Shown here one piece after another: positions 24,494-34,107 of a stretch of 64,000 bases of DNA. Source of the stretch: Flavobacteriales bacterium (GTDB taxonomy: Bacteria; Bacteroidota; Bacteroidia; Flavobacteriales_F; PHOS-HE28); contig JADJCX010000002.1 in NCBI GenBank assembly GCA_016703005.1, positions 62,001 through 126,000 on the forward strand, written 5' to 3'. The number at the start of each line of letters is the position of its first letter. Within the stretch, counting starts at the first letter, position 1. A program made the position numbers and the translations under genes. The notes under the pieces are model-generated. The model ran no database searches, had not been told where the DNA came from, and worked only from the letters and a program-made list of their open reading frames with translations.

Positions 24494-24816
24494 TGAAGAC
24501 CCTTTCCGTGATGGCCGTGGTGCTATTGATCGCAGCTTGCGGCGAAGCACCCGATGCGACGAAGGCCGTGAAGGACGATGGCGCGCCGGATGGAGCGGAG
24601 ATCTTCGACATGTATTGCACGCTATGCCATGGCGCCGATGGCACGCAGGGCATCAACGGAGCGAAGGATCTGACGAAGAGCGTGCTCTCTAAAGAGGAAA
24701 TGACCGCCATCGTGACGAACGGGCGCAACACGATGGCCGCCTACAAGCAAGTGTTGGACGCTGCACAGATCGATGCCGTAGTGGCTCACGTGCGTAGTTT
24801 GAAGAAGAGCGAATGA
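24490..24816 (+). CDS. Class I cytochrome c lipoprotein
   Basis: A 108-residue electron carrier. The start MMKTLSVMAVVLLIAACGE is a lipoprotein signal with lipobox IAAC. The heme site is CTLCH in a short EIFDMYCTLCHGADG segment. The sixth ligand is probably the methionine in NTMAAYKQVLD. The fold ends with a typical QIDAVVAHVRSL helix. Start and upstream stop overlap as ATGA. The hflX start overlaps its own stop the same way, so three genes form a tight operon. Confidence 0.92.
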   Translation: MMKTLSVMAVVLLIAACGEAPDATKAVKDDGAPDGAEIFDMYCTLCHGADGTQGINGAKDLTKSVLSKEEMTAIVTNGRNTMAAYKQVLDAAQIDAVVAHVRSLKKSE

Positions 24817-26030
24817 TCGACCCGAAGGATACCGTGAAGGCGGAACGGGCCGTGCTCGTCGGCCTCATAACCGGCGACCAGACCCCTGAACTGGTCAAGG
24901 AATACCTGGACGAGCTGGAGTTCTTGGCGCTGACCGCCGAGATCAAGACCATGAAGCGGTTCACGCAACGCCTGCACGCTCCTGATGGACGCACGTACGT
25001 GGGCAGCGGTAAGCTGGCCGAGGTAAAACAATGGATGGAGGAGCATGATGCCGACACCGTGATCTTCGACGATGAACTATCGCCTGCACAACAACGCAAC
25101 CTGGAGAAGGAACTCGGCCGACCCGTGCTCGATCGCCCGCGGTTGATCCTCGACATCTTCGCTCGCAGGGCACGCACTGCGCATGCCAAGACACAGGTTG
25201 AACTGGCGCAGTACCAATACATGCTGCCACGCCTTACCAAACTATGGACACACTTGGAGCGGCAGCGCGGTGGCACCGGCACACGCGGTGGTAGTGGTGA
25301 GAAAGAGATCGAGACCGATCGCCGGATCGTGCGCGATCGTATCGCGTTCCTGAAGCTGCAACTGAAGGATATCGACAAGCAGAAGGCCGTGCAGCGGAGC
25401 AATCGCGGCAAGCTGGTGCGCGTCGCCTTGGTGGGTTACACCAACGTGGGCAAGAGCACGCTGATGAACGTGTTGAGCAAAAGCACCGTGTTCGCCGAGA
25501 ACAAGCTGTTCGCCACGCTGGACACCACTGTCCGGAAAGTCGTGCTTGGTAATCTGCCTTTCCTCATCAGCGATACGGTGGGCTTCATCCGCAAGCTGCC
25601 ACATCAGCTCATCGAGAGTTTCAAGAGCACCTTGGACGAAACGCGCGAAGCCGATCTACTGCTGCATGTGGTCGACATCAGCCACCACGATTTCGAAGCG
25701 CAGCACGCCACGGTGAAGGCCACGTTGGCCGAGATCGGCGCGGGCGACAAACCCGTTATCACGGTCTTCAACAAGATCGATGCGTACCGCCCGGCACCGC
25801 ACGACCCGCATGATCTAGCGCCTAAGCGTGAGGATCAATTCACGCTGGATGAATTGCAGCAGACCTGGATGGCGCGCCTCGATGGTGGTGAGTGCATGTT
25901 CATCAGCGCGGTGCACAAGGAGAACCTGAGCGATCTGCGCAAGCTCCTGTACAACCGCGTGAAGGCGATCCACTTGGAGCGCTATCCGTACGAGAGCGAT
26001 CTGTTGTTCAGTGATGAGTTCCTCTCCTGA
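24813..26030 (+). CDS. hflX: GTPase HflX
   Basis: A 405-residue translational GTPase that binds and splits stalled 70S ribosomes or 50S subunits. The N-terminal HflX domain contains TYVGSGKLAEV and the conserved FDDELSPAQQRNLE. A long basic coiled-coil follows. The G domain has GYTNVGKS (G1), DTTVRK (G2), DTVGFI (G3) and NKID (G4). The middle block QVELAQYQYMLPRLTKLW is diagnostic. Overlapping start with the cytochrome c gene suggests coupled translation, although the functional link is not obvious. Confidence 0.95.
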   Translation: MIDPKDTVKAERAVLVGLITGDQTPELVKEYLDELEFLALTAEIKTMKRFTQRLHAPDGRTYVGSGKLAEVKQWMEEHDADTVIFDDELSPAQQRNLEKELGRPVLDRPRLILDIFARRARTAHAKTQVELAQYQYMLPRLTKLWTHLERQRGGTGTRGGSGEKEIETDRRIVRDRIAFLKLQLKDIDKQKAVQRSNRGKLVRVALVGYTNVGKSTLMNVLSKSTVFAENKLFATLDTTVRKVVLGNLPFLISDTVGFIRKLPHQLIESFKSTLDETREADLLLHVVDISHHDFEAQHATVKATLAEIGAGDKPVITVFNKIDAYRPAPHDPHDLAPKREDQFTLDELQQTWMARLDGGECMFISAVHKENLSDLRKLLYNRVKAIHLERYPYESDLLFSDEFLS

Positions 26031-26079
26031 ACAATAGCCGGCTCCCGCTGCGTTCTATTTCCAACTGCGGCTACAGGTC

Positions 26080-28333
26080 ATGCCAAAGAAGAAGAGCAAG
26101 AAGTCCAGCAACAGACCGCTATTGAAGCTGGTGTTATGGGTCCTGTTGGGACTTGTCGCGGCGTTCGTAGTGCTGTTGCTGCTGGTGCGCGGCGGTGCGT
26201 TCGGTAAGCTGCCGAGCAAGGAGGAACTGGCGGCTGTGCGCAACGAGGAAGCCACCTTGGTCTTGGCCAACGATGGCAGCATCATCGGGAAGATCTTTGC
26301 GGAAGACCGCACGAACATCCCGTACAGCGACCTGCCGAAGCACCTGATCGATGCGTTGGTGGCCACGGAGGATCAGCGTTTCTTCGATCACAAGGGCGTG
26401 GATGGGCGCAGCTACTTGCGCGTGTTCTTCCGCTCGTTGCTGGGCGGCGATCGCAGCGGTGGTGGTGGCAGCACCATCAGTCAGCAGATCATCAAGAATC
26501 TCTACGGTCGTGAGCGGCACGGCATCCTCACCGTGCCGGTGAACAAGATGAAGGAGGCCATCGTGGCAACACGGCTCGAGGAGGTGTACACAAAGGAGGA
26601 CGTGCTGATGTTGTACTTCAATTCGGTGCCCTTCGGGGAGAATGTGTACGGTGTGGAAGCCGCCGCGCGCCGCTTCTTCAGCAAGCCGGCCAAGCAGTTG
26701 CGTGCCGAGGAAGCGGCGGTACTGGTCGGCATGCTGAAGGCCAACACCACATACAACCCACGGCTCAATCCGAAGAATGCGCGGGGACGGCGCGATCAGG
26801 TGCTGGAGCTGATGAGCACGCGCGGCTACATCGCCAAGGAACTGAAGGACAGCCTGCGCGCATTGCCGCTAACCGTGCGCTACGCCGGCAACGATGCCCT
26901 GGACGACTTCGGCTACTTCACGCACCGCGTGAAGGAGGAAGCCACGAAGCGACTGGAGGAAGTGAGCAAGGCCACCGGCAAGACCTACGATCTGGAGAAG
27001 GATGGCCTACGCATCAAGACCACGCTCGACCCAGCGCTTCAGCGTCTTGCGCTGTTGGCCATCGAGGAGCACTTAAGCGCCATGCAACCGAAACTCGACC
27101 GCGAGCTGCGCGGCCGGAAAGCGCGCACGGCTTGGGAGAAGCGCATGAGCAAGAAGAGCAACACAGCATGGAAGCGCGATGACAAGAAGCTGCGTGATGT
27201 GTTCGCATGGGAGGATACCCCGGCCGATACCATGAGTTACCGCGATAGTCTCTGGCACTACGAGCGTATGCTGAATGGCGCGGTGTTGATGATGGAACCC
27301 GGTTCCGGAAGCGTGCGTGCCTGGGTGGGTGGCAACGACCATCGTTACCTGCCCTACGATCAAGTGCTGGCGAAGCGCCCCATCGCTTCAGCGATCAAAC
27401 CGGTGATCTATGCGGCCGCGCTGGAGAAGGGCCTGCAACCCTGCGACTACTTCAACAACGAACCGCGCGTGTACACGGAGTACGACGATTGGGAACCGCA
27501 CAACTTCGATCACGATACCACGGGTGGCCGTGTTGCCATGTGGCACGCACTGGCCCGCAGCATGAACCTGGCCACCGTTGATCTCTATTTCCGCACCGGT
27601 GCGGATACTGTTGGCAACACCTTTGAAAGCGCTTGGCCTGCCATCGCGCGACAAAGACAAACCCGCGATCTCACTCGGCGCGCTCGACATCTCGTTGCAG
27701 GAGATCGTGCGGGCGTATGCGGCGTTCGCTATGCGCGGTACCATGGTGCAGCCGCGCATGATCGAGCAGATCACCGATGCGCAAGGCGTGGTGCTGTACA
27801 AGGCCCAGAAGAGCAAAAGCAGCAAAGCCGTGCAGGCCGTTACCGCCGCGACCATCACTGCCATGTTGCAGCGCGCGGTGGACCAAGGCACCGGTACCGC
27901 GCTGCGCTCGCGTTACGGTGTTTCCATGCCACTGGCGGGCAAGACAGGCACTTCGCAGGACTACGGCGATGCATGGTTCATCGGGTACACTCCTGGACTT
28001 GTCATGGGTACATGGGTGGGTGCGCGCGATCCCAAGATCCACTTCAGCAGCGGCCTCGGCAGCGGATCGCAATTGGCGTTGCCCATAGCAGGCAGTGTGT
28101 TCGCGGCGATCGAGCGCACACCCGATCTGCGCAAGCGCTACGTCCGATCCTTCGATTGGATCGCGGAGTACGATATCGATCTCGACTGCGATCCCACGCG
28201 CGATCCCGGAGCACTGGAAGAGTTGATCGAAAGTGTCTTCAGGAAGAAGACCGCCGATTACACGTCACCTCCCGAGGACTCGACGAAGCAGGAGAAGAAG
28301 AACCTCTTCGAGCGGTTGTTCAAGAAGAAGTGA
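26080..28333 (+). pseudogene. Class A penicillin-binding protein (PBP1A-like), one frameshift
   Basis: A bifunctional peptidoglycan synthase, about 750 residues when restored. It has a cytoplasmic basic stub and a membrane anchor (about 13-35). The transglycosylase domain has EDQRFFDHKGVD, GGSTISQQIIKNL and VLMLYFNSVPFGENVYG. The transpeptidase domain has SAIK (active serine in RPIASAIKPVIY), SMN (ARSMNLATV) and KTGTSQDYGDAWFIGY. The frame shifts at about 27622-27635: VGNTFES in one frame passes to LGLPSRDKDKP in the next. Both catalytic domains are otherwise intact. A single indel, probably an assembly error, explains the break. The C-terminus is a basic tail. Confidence 0.9.
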
Positions 28334-28335
28334 GC

Positions 28336-28380
28336 TTGGCTATGAGCCGTTAGCTGTTGGCTATTGGCCATTGGCTGGGA
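28336..28380. repeat. Word-type repeat (TTGGC/ATTGGC words)
   Basis: Variations of TTGGCTAT, GTTAGCTGTTGGC and CATTGGCTGG follow each other directly after the PBP stop. It is the same style of local word reuse as at 61111-61206. Confidence 0.5.
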
Positions 28381-28402
28381 CTGCGGTCCTCCCCGCGCAA
28401 TT

Positions 28403-28509
28403 GTCATCCTGACGAGTCCTCGAGGAAGGATCTTTCAGATGGCGATAGCTCGTGGCCTCCCTGCTCCTGTGCCAAGAGAGATTCTTCGTCGAGGACTCCT
28501 CAGAATGAC
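28403..28509. repeat. Dispersed palindromic repeat (GTCATCC type)
   Basis: Arms GTCATCCTGACGAGTCCTCG and CGAGGACTCCTCAGAATGAC pair with a few mismatches. Inside, GAAGGATCTTTC faces GAGATTCTTC. Its closest relatives are at 29720-29810 and 54810-54898. Confidence 0.75.
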
Positions 28510-28519
28510 AGTCGGTGGA

Positions 28520-29608
28520 TCAAAGCCCTGATGTCACTGCCTTCTCCCACTGGGCGGTATCCACGCCGAGCTTCTTCAGGCACTTCACCGAATTCATCTT
28601 CACGTTCTCCGGCGGGTTCATGCTCAGCGACTTCTTGAAGGCTTTCACGGCTTGATCGTTCTGGCCGTTCATCATGTAGCCTTCGCCCAAACTGTCCTGC
28701 GCGTTGGGGTCGGTGGGATGGCGCTTGGCGTTCAGTTCGAACATCTTCACGGCTTCGGCTGTGTTGCCGGCGCTGGCGAGTTTGTAGCCGTAGGTGTTCA
28801 GCTCGGCGTTGGTGGCGTTCTCGATCATCCTCTTGCGGAACACTTCGGCCTCGGCCGTCTTGCCGGCATCGGTGAGCAGGTCAGCCTTCAGCGTCTGGTT
28901 CTCGAAATTGGGTTGGCGTGCAATGCTGCGATCCACCCAGGCCATGGCTTTTTCCGGTGCGATCTTCTCCTGGTGGCAATAGTGCGCTGCTTCGTACCAA
29001 GCTTCCCAGCCGAAGGCCGTCATGCCGCGCAACTGGTCCTCCATGTTCGCCAGCACTTCGGCATGCACATCCACGGTGATCTTAACGGGCACTTCCACCT
29101 CAGCCCAGCGCATGGCCAGTGTGGTGGAAGTCTCACCGACTTCGCTGAACAAGTAGGTGAGTTGTTCGGCCTTGCTGCATACGCCGGGGGCCACCGTTGC
29201 GCGCATGGCGTCGTTCTCCTTCTTGTAGAAGAACGATCCCCATGCCGTGTGATCCTTGCTCAGGATCACTGTACACGCAGCCTTGGTGGGGATGAAATGC
29301 AGACCGTATGTACCGGCCGGAATGGCTTGTCCTTCCACCTGCGCGGCGCTGGAGAAGGTGATGGTGGTATTCTCGTTCGCACCGGCGCGCCACACTTGAT
29401 CGTAGGGCACCACATCGCCCCAGATCGTTCTGCCCTTCATGCTCGGGCGACTGTAGGTGATGGTGATGTCGGTGGTGCCGATCCGTTGCGTGGTGGTGCT
29501 CTGCTGGCTTTCGCGCGGCAGGTCGAGCAGTGTGTACTGGGCGTTGACGCGGAACGGCCATGCCGCGCTGACGATGCCCGTGGCAACTAAGAGGTGTTTG
29601 ATGCGCAT
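28520..29608 (-). CDS. Secreted DUF2911 protein with C-terminal tetratricopeptide region
   Basis: A 362-residue protein starting MRIKHLLVATGIVSAAWPF, a signal peptide with probable cleavage after VNAQ. Residues about 25-165 form the DUF2911 domain (ITYSRPSMKGRTIWGDVVPY, VWRAGANENTTITF and IPAGTYGLHFIP are hallmarks). The C-terminal half has helical repeats (NAELNTYGYKLASAGNTAEA, DPNAQDSLGEGYMMNGQNDQ) of TPR type. The family is common in Bacteroidota; its function is unknown. The longer open frame upstream of 29608 overlaps a repeat element and lacks homology. Confidence 0.88.
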   Translation of the reverse strand: MRIKHLLVATGIVSAAWPFRVNAQYTLLDLPRESQQSTTTQRIGTTDITITYSRPSMKGRTIWGDVVPYDQVWRAGANENTTITFSSAAQVEGQAIPAGTYGLHFIPTKAACTVILSKDHTAWGSFFYKKENDAMRATVAPGVCSKAEQLTYLFSEVGETSTTLAMRWAEVEVPVKITVDVHAEVLANMEDQLRGMTAFGWEAWYEAAHYCHQEKIAPEKAMAWVDRSIARQPNFENQTLKADLLTDAGKTAEAEVFRKRMIENATNAELNTYGYKLASAGNTAEAVKMFELNAKRHPTDPNAQDSLGEGYMMNGQNDQAVKAFKKSLSMNPPENVKMNSVKCLKKLGVDTAQWEKAVTSGL

Positions 29609-29719
29609 GACAACAAGGGGTTGGACACGAAAAGTATCTGCGGGCCGGTGGTGGTGGCGCGCCGTAATGACCAATGGTGCGGGTTGGGATGGGGTAGTAT
29701 GCCGCACACCATGGAGGCT

Positions 29720-29810
29720 GTCATCCCGACGAGTCCTCGAGGAGGGATCCATCAGGAAGGGAGCCGTGCGCGAAGAGAGATCCCTCGTCGCTGAGCCTCC
29801 TCGGGATGAC
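29720..29810. repeat. Dispersed palindromic repeat (GTCATCC type)
   Basis: GTCATCCCGACGAGTCCTCG and the complementary CTGAGCCTCCTCGGGATGAC end the element. GAGGGATCC and GAGATCCCTC lie inside. It fills most of the gap between the DUF2911 gene and the LytTR gene. Confidence 0.75.
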
Positions 29811-29835
29811 AATGCACGTAGAGCGATGAATCGCC

Positions 29836-30612
29836 CTATCGCTCCTGCTCCTGCAGCGCCTTTGAAATGTGCTCGCGATAACTGCGGCCGCTCACGATCC
29901 GCTCGCCGGTATCCATGCTGAAGATGTACTCGTTGTTGCCGCTGTACCGATGGTTGCGGATGTGCGCCACATTGAGGATGTAGCTGCGGTGCACGCGCAG
30001 GAAACGCGTGGGGTCCAGTTCCGTTTCCACCGCGTTCATGGTCATGCGGTAGAGGTGGTGGCGGTCCTTCAGTTGCAAGTGCAGGTAGTTGCCTTCGGCG
30101 CGCATGAAGATGATATCGTCCACGCCGATGCGCCATTCACGTCCGCGTTCGCGGATCACGATCACTTCGGTGTACTCGCTGTTGGCGTGCATGTGCTCGC
30201 GCACCAGGTCCATCAGCTTGCCGGTGAGCTTGGTGCTGAAGCGCATGTCCATCCACTTCTTCGCCTTGCTCAGCGAAGCTTGGAAGCGGTCGTCGTCGTA
30301 GGGCTTCAACAGATAATCCACGGCGTTCACGTCGAACGCTTTCAGGGCGTACTGATCATGCGCGGTAACGAACACCACGAAAGGCATACGCTCCTTGCCG
30401 AGCTGCTGCACCACTTCAAAGCCGTTCACTTGCGGCATCTGTATGTCCAGGAACATCAGGTCGGGCTTGTGCTTGTGCACAGCGTCGATGGCCTCGGTGC
30501 CGTTGCGGCACTCTGCTACCAGTTCGATCTCCGGGTCTTGCGCCAGCAAGCGTGCAACCCGTGCGCGAGCGATCGGCTCGTCGTCGGCAATGATGGTGCG
30601 TATCTGTTTCAT
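29836..30612 (-). CDS. LytTR-family response regulator
   Basis: A 258-residue cytoplasmic DNA-binding regulator. The receiver domain (about 1-120) has the acidic pair in IIADDEPIARA, the phosphoacceptor Asp in DLMFLDIQMP, a Thr/Ser switch in VFVTAHD and the conserved Lys in YLLKPYDDD. The LytTR domain (about 155-255) has DIIFMRAEGNYLHLQLKD, FLRVHRSYILNVAHI and the typical GERIVSGRSYRE. It is co-oriented with and 46 bases downstream of the sensor kinase gene, so they form a two-component pair. Confidence 0.95.
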   Translation of the reverse strand: MKQIRTIIADDEPIARARVARLLAQDPEIELVAECRNGTEAIDAVHKHKPDLMFLDIQMPQVNGFEVVQQLGKERMPFVVFVTAHDQYALKAFDVNAVDYLLKPYDDDRFQASLSKAKKWMDMRFSTKLTGKLMDLVREHMHANSEYTEVIVIRERGREWRIGVDDIIFMRAEGNYLHLQLKDRHHLYRMTMNAVETELDPTRFLRVHRSYILNVAHIRNHRYSGNNEYIFSMDTGERIVSGRSYREHISKALQEQER

Positions 30613-30658
30613 GTGTGGGTGGGTTTTGTCGGGGCGGGGAATTCGCCGCCCTTATTGC

Positions 30659-31780
30659 TCAGTTGCCGTTGGGTTCGTAGGGTAGTGTCATGGTCACTTG
30701 GAAGCCGTGGCCGCCGGGCGATTCCACCTTCATGGTAGCGCTGCCCCCGTAGATCAGTTCCAAGCGGTCGCGCACGTTGCGCAAGCCGATGCCGTTGGTT
30801 TCCATCGCCCCTTGGACGCCCTCACATCCCTTGCCGTTGTCCTTCACTTTCAGCGTTAACCATTCGTCACTCCGTTCGGCCTCTATGGATATTTCCACGG
30901 CACCGCTGGTCTTGTTGGGCCCGTGTTTCACGCTGTTCTCCACCAAGGGTTGAAGCAGCATGGACGGCACCAGGGCGTTGTGCAGGTTCTCGGGCACCTT
31001 GTAATGCACTTGCAGCCTGTCTTGGAAACGCACCGATTCGATACCGAGGTAGTTGCCGATGTAGTCCAGCTCCTTGCCCAGCGTAATGCGCTCGCGTTTC
31101 GTGGTATCCAACGTTACCCGCAGTAGCTGGCCCAAGCGGCTCAGCACTTTGCGCGCGCCGTTCACATCGGTGTCCATCAACGCGCTCACCGTGTTGAGGG
31201 TGTTGAAGAGGAAGTGCGGCTGCAGTTGCTTGCGCAGTGCGTTGAGGTGCGCGCTCTGCAGTTCAGCCGTGAGCTGCACCAGTTCCGTTTGTTTGGTGCG
31301 CACGGCTTGGTAGTGCACCACGGCCGCCAGCACGCCGATCAGCACCCAGAATTCCATGAAGCGGCCCACCAGTGCCGGGGGCACGGCTTCCACGGCCCAG
31401 CTCATGTACTCGCTGTTGAATTGGAAGATGTCCTGTGTCCACAGGATGGCGTAGTAGATGAGGCTGGTGCTCACTTCGTGCATGGTGCCGATGAGCAAGC
31501 CGAACAGCGTGAGCATGCCCAGGTGTTTCCACATAGGGCGCGCGGTGGGCGGCCAGCGCTCCAGCACGCGGTACACCAAAGGCAGCAGCAGTGCCCAGAA
31601 CAAATAGTTCAAGTAGGGCACCGGTGCTTCGCGCCACCAGCTGAATTCCCTCGACTGCATGCTGTCGCCCATGTCCAGGTTGTTCTTCAACCACGCTTGC
31701 AACAGGAACAGCGTGGCCAACCCGAACGCGATCATCAGCACGGTGCGGTAGCGGAAGGGGAGTCGTTTGAAGTAGCTCAT
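30659..31780 (-). CDS. LytS-type sensor histidine kinase (His_kinase family)
   Basis: A 373-residue membrane kinase. Four hydrophobic segments occupy about residues 10-165 with little periplasmic sequence. The linker has a short coiled coil (QTELVQLTAELQSAHLNAL). The phosphoacceptor region is LRKQLQPHFLFNTLNTVSAL, the family hallmark. The ATPase has the N-box VENSVKHGPN and the G-box DNGKGC, then GIGLRNVRDRLELIYGG. It should phosphorylate the adjacent LytTR regulator. The signal is unknown. Confidence 0.94.
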   Translation of the reverse strand: MSYFKRLPFRYRTVLMIAFGLATLFLLQAWLKNNLDMGDSMQSREFSWWREAPVPYLNYLFWALLLPLVYRVLERWPPTARPMWKHLGMLTLFGLLIGTMHEVSTSLIYYAILWTQDIFQFNSEYMSWAVEAVPPALVGRFMEFWVLIGVLAAVVHYQAVRTKQTELVQLTAELQSAHLNALRKQLQPHFLFNTLNTVSALMDTDVNGARKVLSRLGQLLRVTLDTTKRERITLGKELDYIGNYLGIESVRFQDRLQVHYKVPENLHNALVPSMLLQPLVENSVKHGPNKTSGAVEISIEAERSDEWLTLKVKDNGKGCEGVQGAMETNGIGLRNVRDRLELIYGGSATMKVESPGGHGFQVTMTLPYEPNGN

Positions 31781-31812
31781 TCTCTCTTAAACCTGCACCA
31801 AGCTATCAACGG

Positions 31813-31839
31813 GACAGCCCCGTTTCGAGCGGGGCTGTC
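31813..31839. other. Perfect GC hairpin upstream of the kinase gene
   Basis: GACAGCCCCG and CGGGGCTGTC face each other around TTTCGAG. It resembles the terminator stems at 1017 and 32146, but no gene on either strand obviously ends here. It lies 33 bases upstream of the sensor kinase start. Confidence 0.5.
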
Positions 31840-32015
31840 TTTGGACTGGTCGCTTGTTGCGCTATGAAACCTCAGAAACCTCTGGATCCAATACCGACCA
31901 GCCACCACGAAACTATCCGCACATCAGGCGCCGCACAGGGCCGTGCGTGATGAACGGCAGCCGGAGTGATGGAAAGGTTGGACGTGTAAATGAGCGCATA
32001 CGCCGTGCATTTTTT

Positions 32016-32103
32016 CCGCAGATGGCGCAGATGACACCGATGAATGCGACAGGCTTACCTCCCTGTCTGTTCTCTTATCTGCGTCATCTGCGCCATCTGT
32101 GGA
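32016..32103. repeat. Word-type palindrome with 17-bp perfect arms
   Basis: CAGATGGCGCAGATGAC at the left is exactly complementary to GTCATCTGCGCCATCTG at the right. Both arms repeat a GCAGATG word, and the central 36 bases are not repeated. It lies in the otherwise gene-free stretch 31781-32195, where nothing else but two hairpins is visible. Confidence 0.75.
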
Positions 32104-32145
32104 CTACCCCTCAGCCGACAGGCGGGTGATGGGGGGCAAAACGAA

Positions 32146-32178
32146 CAGCCCCGTCCTGAAATGTTCAGAACGGGGCTG
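32146..32178 (-). terminator. Terminator of the lipoprotein gene at 32196
   Basis: CAGCCCCGT and ACGGGGCTG with an inner CTGAA/TTCAG pair form the stem. On the minus strand it is followed by TTCGTTTTG. It begins 18 bases after the stop codon of the gene ending at 32196. Confidence 0.75.
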
Positions 32179-32195
32179 CTTGGAAGGCCGGTGGC

Positions 32196-33002
32196 TTACT
32201 GCCCCGAGAAGTAGTACGTATTGCCGTTCACCGTAACGCTGATATCGTCGTCGCAACTGCCGTTGCCGAAATCGACGGTGCGCACGGCCAAGTCCTGCGG
32301 GGTGATGGCCACACTGCCGCTGACGATCCACGGACAACCGATCTCGATGCGCAGCGATTGGAGGATGGCCAAAGTGTATGCAATGCCGTTGCGGTTAACG
32401 CCGTTGCCGTTGCCGCTGATCAAGTACACATCGTCGAACGGCGTACCGGTGTCCTCGCCCGCTATCCACGTGCGCACCCGCGTGGCGTTGTGCGTGCTCG
32501 TCCAACTATTGTCAGGCGCGGTGATGGTGCCGGCCACGCTCACGTTGAAATACATGTGACCGTCCTGGTTGAGGCCCATGTTCGTTACCGACTTGGTGCC
32601 TTGCACTTTGTAGTTGTTCACGTAGTAGTTCTGCGGGGTGATGGTGATCACCGTACCCGCATCGCGGTAGCCGCCGGTGAAGGTGACCATGATGCTGCCG
32701 CGCCGTGTGCGGCCATCGGTGCCGGTGCAGTTCACGCTACCGAAATCGATGAGCATGGTGTGCGGCATCGCGTTCATGTCGATGATCACGGTATCCACGC
32801 AGCCGTCCAAGCTGGCGCGCAGGCCGCCGTCCTTGGCGGCGTCATCGGCTTGTTTCAGCACATCGCTGAACAGTGCCTCACCAATGGAGTTGTCCATGGC
32901 GCTGGTGTAGTCGTTGTTCGGCGATTCCTCCTGCTCCTTGCGGCAGGCTGCGAGGCTGAGGCCCGCAAGGGTGACGTAGGCAAAAAGGTGGGTCTTGTTC
33001 AT
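32196..33002 (-). CDS. Secreted lipoprotein, unknown function
   Basis: A 268-residue protein with lipoprotein signal MNKTHLFAYVTLAGLSLAAC (lipobox SLAAC), so it is probably anchored in a membrane on the periplasmic or outer side. The mature part is rich in beta-strand patterns with repeated phrases (TVIIDMNAMPHTMLIDFGSV, RTVDFGNGSCDDDISVTVNG) that look like two related units each ending in an acidic, Cys-containing strand. No domain was recognised. A clear terminator follows, so it is a single-gene unit. Confidence 0.8.
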   Translation of the reverse strand: MNKTHLFAYVTLAGLSLAACRKEQEESPNNDYTSAMDNSIGEALFSDVLKQADDAAKDGGLRASLDGCVDTVIIDMNAMPHTMLIDFGSVNCTGTDGRTRRGSIMVTFTGGYRDAGTVITITPQNYYVNNYKVQGTKSVTNMGLNQDGHMYFNVSVAGTITAPDNSWTSTHNATRVRTWIAGEDTGTPFDDVYLISGNGNGVNRNGIAYTLAILQSLRIEIGCPWIVSGSVAITPQDLAVRTVDFGNGSCDDDISVTVNGNTYYFSGQ

Positions 33003-33211
33003 GTGGTTCTTGCTGGTTGCGGCTTTCTGACGGAAGTGGGTGGGTTAAGGTTTGATCGGGCCATTGGGCACCGCGACTTGTTCAACGCGATAGGGGTGGG
33101 GGGAATTGCCTTGGGGGGTGCGAGAGACGGGCGACACGCGCTAGACAGATAGACACTCGCGGAACGCGAGCGTCAACGGAAGTGCGCCACGCGAGGTGGT
33201 GCGGGGCGCGC

Positions 33212-34025
33212 TTACTCCAAGGTTATCGGCTTGTAGTATGAATAGCCGTTGTTGTATTGGACATCCTCGCGGGTGCAAAAGCCATCTGTGTATGTGAAGA
33301 ACGACTTGGTTTCCAATCCATGTTGTATTGGATGTATGCGCTCTATTTTCTCGAGCATCGCCGATACCTGACCCGCAGTGTTCTTTTCGTAGATGCTCGT
33401 GACCCTGGTAACTTGATAGTATTCATTGGAAGCGTGATACATACTATCTGTCCTGATGATCCGGTCGTCGAGGTACTGGTACCGCCAGTAATTGTCTATC
33501 CGGAAACCACTATTCCCCTTGTAATTGCGCAAAGCACTAGGTCGCCTTTTATGTACTAGCCAGCCAGAACGTCGTGTCCGAGGAGTATTCATTCATGCCA
33601 ACCCAAGTTCGTTGAACCACGGGCGTGTCACCATTAGTGGTCGTGTCCCGTCTTCGTGGATCCTCCGGGAACCGTTCTTGTCTTTTCAAGCGACCGTTCT
33701 TTTTGCAGCGCAAATACTTGCCACCGACCTCTCGGAAGTATCGGGTAAAACTCCGATACTCGTCGCTAGGATGGGAAACGAACTCTACGATCGAATCATT
33801 CAAATGAGTGATGGTACATGAGTATCTGAGGCTCTGAGCACCACCCCTCTTTTCCACCATAGTCAGATCCAGATCGCGACCGATCTCGATCAGTTCTTTG
33901 GGGCCAGTTCCATCATAGGTGAATGGATCGTCTATCCCTGTTGATAATACGGGTATCCATTGCGCTGGGCCGTTCACTGCGAACAGGATAAATGCGCCTG
34001 TTAGAAATGGTCCTGCGAGATTCAT
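33212..34025 (-). pseudogene. Secreted protein of unknown function, one frameshift
   Basis: The first part (from 34025) has a signal peptide (LTGAFILFAVNGPAQ) and ends SSDTTFWLAS. The second frame (to 33212) continues from FWLVHKRRP-type sequence through YWRYQYLDDRIIRTDSMYH and ends YYKPITLE. Joining them at about 33563-33575 gives a protein of about 270 residues. No family was recognised. The base composition is visibly more AT-rich than that of the neighbouring genes, so this may be a lineage-specific or transferred gene. Confidence 0.6.
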
Positions 34026-34107
34026 GGCCGCTCAAATATTGGCAGAAGTCGGTCGCCAGGTTCCTCTCCGCACCAGCTCGGCTACAACGCGCGGGCAGGT
34101 GTGATCA

